Below are positions 17,423 to 23,902 of a DNA stretch of 64,000 bases, one piece after another. A program made the translations under genes and the position numbers. The notes below the pieces were generated by a model. The model did not search any database and had not been told where the DNA came from. It worked only from the letters and a program-made list of their open reading frames with translations. Origin of the DNA: Gemmatimonadaceae bacterium (GTDB taxonomy: Bacteria; Gemmatimonadota; Gemmatimonadetes; Gemmatimonadales; Gemmatimonadaceae); NCBI GenBank assembly GCA_036003045.1, contig DASYSS010000104.1, positions 1 through 64,000 of the forward strand, written 5' to 3'. The first letter of the stretch is position 1, and each line of letters begins with the position of its first letter.

Positions 17423-18651
17423 CGGTCCGGCGTTTCGCGTTGGCGTCGGCGCCGTACGGCGCCTTCAATGGACTCGTGGCTGTCGGTTTGCCCTTCATCC
17501 TGCGCCAACGCGGTATTCCAGTCGAACGCATCGCGATCGTCGAGGCGTTCGTGCAGGCGCCGTCGATCTGGTTCTTCCTGTGGGGGCCGGTCGTAGATCT
17601 CGGGTTCCGGCGGAGGACGTGGATCGTCGTGTTGAGCGTGGCGTCGGCTCTGTGCGCCGCCGCGGCGCTCGGCGCGGCGGACGGATCACGCGGAGCATTG
17701 ACGACGCTCCTCGTGCTTGCGTCCGTCTTCTGCCAGCCGGTGTCGAGCGCGATGGGCGGCCTCGTAGCTACCGTCATGCCGAATGAGCATCGCGGACGCA
17801 CCGCGGGCTGGTCGCAAGCCGGAATTTTCCTCGGCGGCGTCGTCACGGGCGCCACAACGGTGTGGCTCAGCGATCGCGTATCGGCCACGTCGGTCGCGAT
17901 CGTCGCCGCGGCGCTCATCGCCGCGCCGAGCTTCGTCGCGCTCACGATCGACGAACCACAGCCACAGATCGAGAGCTGGCGTCGTCATTTCAGCGACATG
18001 CTCGGGGACGTGCGTGGCACGCTGGCGAGGCGGGACGTGTGGCTGGGCCTCCTGTTCTTTTTGAGCCCGATCGGCGCCGGCGCGTTGATGGATTTGTTCT
18101 CCGGCATCGCGTCCGACTTTCGCGCCTCAGCCGACGTGGTGATTTGGACGGTCGTGCTCGGCGGGGCCCTTACACCGCTGGGCGCGCTGATCGGTGGCGT
18201 TGTCTGCGATCGCTTCGACCGCTGGTTGGTGTACCCGATCACCGGACTCGCTGCCGCGGTCAGCGCCGGCGTCATGGCGTTCGCCCCGTTATCCCCGGCG
18301 GCGTTTCTCGCGGGTGCGGCTGCGTACGCTCTCTCGGTCGGGTTCTGCTACGCCGCGTTCATGGCGCTGGCGTTTCAACTTGTCGGCACGAGCTCCGCGG
18401 CGAGCGGAACGCGCTTCACGCTCTTCATGGCGGCGGTGAACGTTCCCGTCGTGTACATGCTGCGGCTCGACGGCTGGGGGCACGCGCGATTCGGCGTCCA
18501 CGGCATGCTCGCCGTCGACGCGCTCTCGAATGGTGTGTTCGCCGTGTTGTTTCTCGTCATCTTATACGCGACGAAAGCTCACGCACGCGTCGCCGGACGG
18601 ACCGACTCACAGAGCGCGGCGACGAGCCGGTCGATGTCCTCGAACGTGTGA
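17401..18651 (+). CDS. MFS transporter, AmpG/PAT-like
   Basis: A 416-residue membrane protein with about 12 hydrophobic segments. I take the GTG at 17401 as start; the frame is open further upstream, but that part is a shadow of the DUF2147 gene. The opening (VRRFALASAPYGAFNGLVAVGLPFILRQ), the helix-2/3 region with WFFLWGPVVDLGFRRRTW and the NEHRGRTAGWSQAG loop resemble the PAT/AmpG branch of the major facilitator superfamily. Substrate unknown; AmpG relatives import muropeptides or acetyl-CoA-like compounds. The last 73 bases overlap the convergent oxoamine synthase gene. Confidence 0.8.
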   Translation: MGAPTGVTVRRFALASAPYGAFNGLVAVGLPFILRQRGIPVERIAIVEAFVQAPSIWFFLWGPVVDLGFRRRTWIVVLSVASALCAAAALGAADGSRGALTTLLVLASVFCQPVSSAMGGLVATVMPNEHRGRTAGWSQAGIFLGGVVTGATTVWLSDRVSATSVAIVAAALIAAPSFVALTIDEPQPQIESWRRHFSDMLGDVRGTLARRDVWLGLLFFLSPIGAGALMDLFSGIASDFRASADVVIWTVVLGGALTPLGALIGGVVCDRFDRWLVYPITGLAAAVSAGVMAFAPLSPAAFLAGAAAYALSVGFCYAAFMALAFQLVGTSSAASGTRFTLFMAAVNVPVVYMLRLDGWGHARFGVHGMLAVDALSNGVFAVLFLVILYATKAHARVAGRTDSQSAATSRSMSSNV

Positions 18652-19787
18652 CGGGCGTTCATGATGAATCGGAGCCGAGCCTGACCGAAACCCACGGCGG
18701 GATAGAGCACCGCGTCCACGTGAAACCCGGCTTCGCGCAAGTCGCGCGCGACGCGCGTGCACTCGAGCTCATCGCCGAGGACGAGCGGGACGATCGCCGT
18801 CGTGACGGCCGGCAAGTCGAACCCGGCGCCGAGCATGCGCGAAACGAAGTACCGCTGGTTATGCCACAGACTCTCGCGGCGCTCCGGCTCATCCTCCACC
18901 ATGTCGATCGCCTCGAGCACCGCGGCCGCTTGATCGGGCGGCAACGTGGACGTGAAGCCGTAGGCGGCGCAGCCGGCGTGAAGCAGCGTTCGCACGTGCG
19001 ACTCGGTCGCGATGAAACCGCCGATGCAACCGTAGGCCTTGCTCAGCGTGCCCATGGTGATGATGCGCGGGCTGTCGATCCCGAAGTGCTCCGTCGTCCC
19101 GGCTCCCGTCGGCCCGAGCACGCCCGTGCCGTGCGCGTCGTCGATGTAGACGACCGCGTCGTAGCGTTCGGCGAGTGCCATCATGTCCGGCAGCGGAACG
19201 ACGTCGCCATGCTGGCTGAAAACGCCGTCGGTGACGATGATCCTGACGTTCGCCGACGACGACACGAGCTTGCGCTCGAGGTCGTCCATGTCGAGGTGCT
19301 TGTACGCGATCGACGGCGCGCCCGACGCGCGGATTCCTTCGCGCAGGCTGAGATGATTGAACTCGTCGGTGAAGAACGCGTGTTTCCAGTTCGTGCTCGG
19401 CACGTAGCCGATCGCGCGCGCGAGATTCGTGGAGCGCGTCAGCATCGGCAGCACGCCGAGGTTCGTGAGGAATCCCGTCGCGAACAGCATCGACGCTTCC
19501 TTGCGCTTGAGTCGCGCCAGACGCGCCTCGAGCCGGTCGTACAGATCGAGATTGCCCCCGAGAAGCCGCGACTCGCAGTTCCCGACCCCGTAGCGGTCCA
19601 GCGCGCGCCGAGCGGCCGATTTCATCCTCGAACTGGTGGCGAGCGCGAGATAGTTGTTCGTGCTGAACGAGATGATGGTGCGGCCGTTCGCCTCGAACGA
19701 CGGGTCGGGCAGCGACGACGGGACGAGCGGGTCGTGTGCGTTGGGCCGCGCGTCGAACCACGCGGCAAGCTCGCGGAGGTCGCGCAT
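18579..19787 (-). CDS. alpha-oxoamine synthase, PLP-dependent (BioF/KBL/SPT class)
   Basis: A 402-residue fold-type I PLP enzyme. Key residues visible: STNNYLALA (42-50), DDAHGTGVLGPTGAG (216-230) and the PLP lysine in TLSKAYG (K250). The family condenses an acyl thioester with an amino acid and releases CO2: 8-amino-7-oxononanoate synthase, 2-amino-3-ketobutyrate ligase, serine palmitoyltransferase, CqsA. The GNCESRLLGGNLDLYDRLE segment differs from the usual BioF GSGGSR-type motif. The ATG (19785-19787) shares one base with the stop of the ketosynthase gene (TGATG), and an ACP gene stands first in the operon, so the acyl donor is probably an acyl-ACP rather than pimeloyl- or acetyl-CoA. The product (sphingoid base, aminoketone or other) is not determined. 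Confidence 0.85.
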   Translation of the reverse strand: MRDLRELAAWFDARPNAHDPLVPSSLPDPSFEANGRTIISFSTNNYLALATSSRMKSAARRALDRYGVGNCESRLLGGNLDLYDRLEARLARLKRKEASMLFATGFLTNLGVLPMLTRSTNLARAIGYVPSTNWKHAFFTDEFNHLSLREGIRASGAPSIAYKHLDMDDLERKLVSSSANVRIIVTDGVFSQHGDVVPLPDMMALAERYDAVVYIDDAHGTGVLGPTGAGTTEHFGIDSPRIITMGTLSKAYGCIGGFIATESHVRTLLHAGCAAYGFTSTLPPDQAAAVLEAIDMVEDEPERRESLWHNQRYFVSRMLGAGFDLPAVTTAIVPLVLGDELECTRVARDLREAGFHVDAVLYPAVGFGQARLRFIMNARHTFEDIDRLVAALCESVRPATRA

Positions 19788-21013
19788 CAGTAGCGCCGCG
19801 CGACCAACACCGAGTTCATGCCGCCGAAGCCGAATGAATTCGACATCACTGCGTCGAGTTGCTTGTCGCGCGCTTCGTTCGGGACGTAGTCGAGATCGCA
19901 GGCAGGATCGCGCCGGTCGAGATGCGCCGTCGGCGGAACGACGTTTCGCGCGAGGGCCATGATCGCGACCACCATCTCGAGCGCGCCGGCGGCGCCGAGA
20001 AGATGTCCGTGCAACGCCTTCGTCGACGAAACGCTGAGCGTTCGCGCGTGGCAACCGAACGTTTGCTTGACCGCGTCCGTTTCGACGACGTCGCCGACCT
20101 GTGTCGCGGTCCCGTGCGCGTTCAGGTATCCGACGTCGCCCACGTCGAGCTTCGCGTCGGCGAGCGCGCGCTTCATCGCGCGAACTTGGCCGCCGGGGTC
20201 GGGCCTCGAGATGTTCGACGCGTCGGAGGCGTTGCCGTAGCCGGCGAGCTCGGCGTAGACACGCGCACCGCGCCGCGCCGCGTGCTCGTCGGACTCGAGC
20301 ACGAGAGCCGCCGCTCCTTCACCGAGCACCAGTCCCGTTCGATCAGCCGAGAACGGCTTGCAGCTTCTCGCCGGATCGATGGGATCGGCGTGCGCGAGCG
20401 CGCGCATCGCGTCCCATGCGGCCAGATTGCCCGGCGTAATGAGCGCCTCCGAACCGCCGGCAAGCATGACCTGCGCGTCTCCGCTCCGGATCAGCCGATA
20501 CGCCTCGCCGATGCTCGCGGCCGACGACGAGCACGCCGTCGAGATGTTGAGCATCGGTCCTCGGAATCCGTGCGCCATCGAGACGTGCGCGGCGGCGGCG
20601 TTGTTCATCCCGAGGACGACCGCGGTCGGACGCACGCGCTTGCCCGCCGACTCGAAGTACCGCTTGTACGAATCTTCGATCGTCGCCGCGCCGCCCAAAC
20701 CGCTGCCCCAGTAGACGCCCGCGTCGGGCAACTCGTCTTCGCCGAGCGAAAGCACGGCGTCGGACATCGCTTGGGACGACGCGACGAGCGCGAACTGCGC
20801 GACGCGGTCGTACTGTGCCGATTCGTTCGCGGGCCAGTGAACGGACGATTCGAAACAGATCTGTGCCGCGACCAGCGATGACGAGGCGTTCTGTGCGCCG
20901 TTCGGAACAAGCGAGACCGCGGAGCGCGCTTCGACGAGGTTGTGAAAGAGCTCGTCCGCGGTGCGGCCACACGGCGCGACGACGCCGATCCCCGTGACGA
21001 GGACGCGCGTCAC
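19787..21013 (-). CDS. beta-ketoacyl-ACP synthase (FabF/KAS II-like)
   Basis: A 408-residue thiolase-fold condensing enzyme with GTG start, six bases after the ACP stop. The catalytic triad is intact: cysteine in STACSSS (C161), histidine in NAHGTAT and histidine in ALHGHLLGAAGALE; the C-terminal NSFGFGGMNS loop is also present. It extends an acyl-ACP by two carbons from malonyl-ACP. Standing between its own ACP and an oxoamine synthase rather than beside fabG, fabD or fabH, it probably serves a dedicated acyl chain, not bulk fatty-acid synthesis. Some stretches (YWGSGLGGAATIEDSYKRYF) diverge from housekeeping FabF. Confidence 0.9.
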   Translation of the reverse strand: MTRVLVTGIGVVAPCGRTADELFHNLVEARSAVSLVPNGAQNASSSLVAAQICFESSVHWPANESAQYDRVAQFALVASSQAMSDAVLSLGEDELPDAGVYWGSGLGGAATIEDSYKRYFESAGKRVRPTAVVLGMNNAAAAHVSMAHGFRGPMLNISTACSSSAASIGEAYRLIRSGDAQVMLAGGSEALITPGNLAAWDAMRALAHADPIDPARSCKPFSADRTGLVLGEGAAALVLESDEHAARRGARVYAELAGYGNASDASNISRPDPGGQVRAMKRALADAKLDVGDVGYLNAHGTATQVGDVVETDAVKQTFGCHARTLSVSSTKALHGHLLGAAGALEMVVAIMALARNVVPPTAHLDRRDPACDLDYVPNEARDKQLDAVMSNSFGFGGMNSVLVARRY

Positions 21014-21019
21014 GGCGAG

Positions 21020-21274
21020 CTAGCCGAGCGGAGGGACCGGCGCGGCCGCCAGCAGCTGATCCACGAGCGAGGCCAGCGAGCGAATCGTGTTCGCCTTGAC
21101 CGCCTCGTCCTGCGGAATGGAGATGCTGAAGTGATCCTCGAGCTCGAATAAGAACTCGAGCATGCCGAGGGAATCGGCGCCCAACTTGTCGAAAGGCGCG
21201 TCGACGTCGATCTCCGCGGCGTCGCGGCCGAACTGTTTGGAGGCGAGCTCCGTGATGGCACTCAGGGTCGTCAT
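21020..21274 (-). CDS. acyl carrier protein
   Basis: An 84-residue acidic four-helix carrier. The 4'-phosphopantetheine serine is in LGADSLGMLEFLFELEDHF (S in DSL). The ATG at 21272-21274 (MTTLSAITELASKQF) is preferred over a frame extension of seven codons. It is the first gene of a three-gene operon with a ketosynthase (6-base gap) and an oxoamine synthase. The ISIPQDEAV and TIRSLASLVDQL segments are standard for type II ACPs. It is most likely a pathway-specific ACP, because the usual fab neighbours are absent. Confidence 0.92.
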   Translation of the reverse strand: MTTLSAITELASKQFGRDAAEIDVDAPFDKLGADSLGMLEFLFELEDHFSISIPQDEAVKANTIRSLASLVDQLLAAAPVPPLG

Positions 21275-21627
21275 GTGTGGCTCAAGATACCCCATGTGCT
21301 CGGCTTCTCACGCTCCCGTGCCGCTAAGATCCCTTCATGAGGAAGTTTGGTTTTGTTGCTGTCGGTGAGATGACGGAAGGGGGCGGGCCCGCCACTCCGA
21401 GTCGATTCGGCTAGTCTCGAGGCGCGATCGTCCGCTCCTGCCCATCCGCCGGCTGTTGCGCTCGAAGTCGGAGACTGGACATACGACGTCTGACACAAGA
21501 CCACGCGTTACGCGGTGGGGTCATGGTGAGTCACCGCGTACTCTTGGCCTGATGTCAGACGTCCGATTTCCAACGCACGACCGAACCAACCCGGCGACGA
21601 CGGACGCCGGAATGGCCGCGAACCGCG
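21275..21627. other. intergenic region (353 bp) upstream of the ACP operon
   Basis: No coding frame here looks real. The promoter of the ACP operon must lie in the left part, but I see no clear -35/-10 pair. The right part holds nested inverted repeats, described separately. Confidence 0.5.
21485..21570. repeat. inverted-repeat element with GTCAGACGTCCGATTTC end
   Basis: Outer arms GACGTCTGACA (21485-21495) and TGTCAGACGTC (21553-21563) are a perfect 11-bp inverted repeat. Inside, TACGCGGTG (21509-21517) and CACCGCGTA (21532-21540) form a second perfect 9-bp one. The 17-base end GTCAGACGTCCGATTTC (21554-21570) recurs exactly at 50409-50425, so it is a dispersed element rather than a local terminator. 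Confidence 0.7.
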
Positions 21628-22338
21628 TTAGCGAATTGGTTTGAGACCGAGTATCCCCGACAACACGTTGGCCAAAATCGAGACCGTCCCGTTCGACCCG
21701 CTTCCATACCGAGTCCGGCTGTAGTAGCCATCCTCGTATCCGCGCTGGAATCCCTGGCGGAAGTAGTAGCTATAGTCGTCGAGGTCGACGTAGCTGCCCG
21801 AGTATCCGAGCGTCGCTTCTCGATATGCCGGCGAATTTCTATAGTCGAAGCGCCAGTGGTCTTGGCGGTCCGCCACGCCTGCCCGGTAGCCCTGTCGGTA
21901 TCCGTTGTTCACGGCCCGACGGAGCATGTCCACGCCGTACTGGTTCGTTTCGTGGTACGTCCCGTTCAACTGGTAGCGATAGGTCGGGGCGGCCACCACG
22001 TATGGCTCGTTGTCGTACCGACGCTCGGCCTGGAGCTGCTCGCGCTGTCTTTGCAGCTGCGCGGCGTATTCCTGCTGCGCGCGATACTGAGCGGCCCGAC
22101 GCGCCTGCTGCAACTGCGCCGCTTGCTGCTGCGTCACGCGCGCCTGATCGTCGAGATGATGGCGGTAGTCATCCATCCGACGCTGCTCGTCTTTGATTCG
22201 CTTGTCGCGATCGTCCGACTGCTCGTGACCGCGTCCCCGTCCACGACCCTGATCGCCTTGCGCTTGCGCGATTCCGGCGTAAGCCGTCGTCGCCACCAGT
22301 GTCGCGGTGACTATGTGGACGATGTGAAAACGACGCAT
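21628..22338 (-). CDS. secreted glutamine-rich coiled-coil protein, function unknown
   Basis: A 236-residue exported protein with signal peptide (IVTATLVATTAYAGIAQAQ) and a good ribosome site (GGGAG, six bases before ATG). Residues 28-110 are highly charged and Q/R-rich (GRGRGRG, then AQLQQARRAAQYRAQQEYA), predicting a coiled coil. The second half has repeated Y-x-x-G-Y/F motifs (NNGYRQGYRAGVADRQDHW, RQGFQRGYEDGYYSR) and ends SILANVLSGILGLKPIR. A G-Y-x-x-G-Y-x-x-G-x-x-D type repeat is seen in several periplasmic proteins of soil bacteria without known function. No partner is evident. Confidence 0.75.
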   Translation of the reverse strand: MRRFHIVHIVTATLVATTAYAGIAQAQGDQGRGRGRGHEQSDDRDKRIKDEQRRMDDYRHHLDDQARVTQQQAAQLQQARRAAQYRAQQEYAAQLQRQREQLQAERRYDNEPYVVAAPTYRYQLNGTYHETNQYGVDMLRRAVNNGYRQGYRAGVADRQDHWRFDYRNSPAYREATLGYSGSYVDLDDYSYYFRQGFQRGYEDGYYSRTRYGSGSNGTVSILANVLSGILGLKPIR

Positions 22339-22533
22339 TGGGTCTCCCGGCCGCGGCCGTTTGAGGTATGGAGCGGCCGCAATGGTGGGGGGAAACGGCG
22401 CCTATTGGCCCTAAGGGCAACGTGCATGCCCATCTTTACAATTCCCCCGTGAAACGTGGGCCGCCGCCGAGCGTAGTGGCCGCGTCCGCTTCGCGAGATG
22501 AACTTTGGTGGAAACCCGAGGAGTCGAATCCCG

Positions 22534-23772
22534 ATGCTGACTCTGCTTGCGAGCGGTGTGTTGAGCTTGGCGCCGGCCGTGCGCCCGCGTCCCATGGCCT
22601 TCGTCGAGCGGGCTGTGGCGGCCGCGTGCGCGACCGCGCCGGCGCAGTCGACGCTGCCGGCCACGATCCCCATCGATCTCTGGGGGAATCACATCTTCCT
22701 CAAGGCTTGTGTCGAAGGACGCGAGCTCGACTTCATTCTCGACACCGGCGCCGGCAACACCTCGCTCGACCTCAACACCGCCAAGCAACTCGGCGTCAAG
22801 CTCGGCCCGGGCTTCAGCGTCGGTGGAGCGGGTCCGTCGCGAGTCGCGGGCGCGCGGGTGGACGACGCCAGCGTCGCCGTCGAGGGCTCGTCGATCACGC
22901 AAGCCGTCGTAAGCGCGATCGACCTATCGCGTTTGCCCCGCCTCGAGGGCCATCCGATCGACGGCATCCTCGGCTACGACTTCATCTCGCGCTATGTCGT
23001 CGCCATCGACTACGCGCGGCACGAGCTGCGGATCTATGACCGGCCCGCCTTTCAGTACGATGGTCCGGGCGTTTCCGTCCCGGTTACGCTCATCAACCGC
23101 TTTCCACACATCGACGCCGAGGTCGGTCTCGCCGACGGCGCGACGATTCGCGGACGCATGGTGATCGACGTCGGCTCGAACGGCTCGCTGTCGCTGACCA
23201 AGGCGTTCGTCGACAAGAACCGGCTACGGCAGCGCGTCGGTCCGACGATTCGGCGAACCGGAGGCGGCGGCGTCGGCGGCGCGACAACGTCCGACATCGG
23301 ACGCCTCGCGTCGCTGAGCATCGGCGGGATCGAGCTCTCGCGTCCGCTGGTGAATCTCTTCGGCGATTCCGCCGGCTCACTGTCGGTTTCGAGCTCGTGG
23401 GAAGGAAACATCGGCGGCGCGATTCTGCGGCGATTCACCGTCTTCCTCGATTACCAGGGCAAGCGAATGATCTTCGAGCCGAACGCGACGCTGCACGACG
23501 CGTTCGAGGCGGACATGAGCGGGATGCTCCTACGGCTCAACGATTCACTGACGACGATCATCGTCGAGACGGTCGCCGAAGGCTCGCCGGCGTCGGAGGC
23601 AGGCGTACGACCGGGCGATGAAGTCGTATCGGTGGACGGAGTGCCCGGAAGTCAGAAGCTGCTCGGGGAACTGCGCGACCGGCTCAGAAAGCCGGGCGAG
23701 CGAATCGCGCTCGTGGTGCGAAGAGGGGGCGAGGAGAAAAGAGTCGAGTTGGTAACCCGACGGATGGTGTAA
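22534..23772 (+). CDS. exported retropepsin-like aspartyl protease with PDZ domain
   Basis: A 412-residue protein. I choose the ATG at 22534 because GAGGAG precedes it and the following residues (MLTLLASGVLSLAPA) suit a signal peptide; an in-frame ATG also exists at 22498. Two aspartyl-protease-like halves are visible: the first has ILDTGAGNTSL with the later GILGYDFISRY block, the second has VIDVGSNGSLSL with GNIGGAILRRF. The usual D-T/S-G triad is intact in the first half and altered to D-V-G-S in the second. A PDZ domain follows near residues 320-405 (AEGSPASEAGVRPGDEVVSV). The layout suggests a single-chain two-lobed periplasmic peptidase or peptide-binding relative. Target unknown. Confidence 0.82.
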   Translation: MLTLLASGVLSLAPAVRPRPMAFVERAVAAACATAPAQSTLPATIPIDLWGNHIFLKACVEGRELDFILDTGAGNTSLDLNTAKQLGVKLGPGFSVGGAGPSRVAGARVDDASVAVEGSSITQAVVSAIDLSRLPRLEGHPIDGILGYDFISRYVVAIDYARHELRIYDRPAFQYDGPGVSVPVTLINRFPHIDAEVGLADGATIRGRMVIDVGSNGSLSLTKAFVDKNRLRQRVGPTIRRTGGGGVGGATTSDIGRLASLSIGGIELSRPLVNLFGDSAGSLSVSSSWEGNIGGAILRRFTVFLDYQGKRMIFEPNATLHDAFEADMSGMLLRLNDSLTTIIVETVAEGSPASEAGVRPGDEVVSVDGVPGSQKLLGELRDRLRKPGERIALVVRRGGEEKRVELVTRRMV

Positions 23773-23902
23773 ACGGCGCGTGATCGGCCTAGTCTGAGGT
23801 CGATCGCCTAGTCGATTTGCCGCCGGCGCTAGAAGTCGGGTTCAGCGACGCACGCTCGCGTTACGCGACCTTCGCCTCGTCACGCCTAGAGCTGGCCGCG
23901 AT

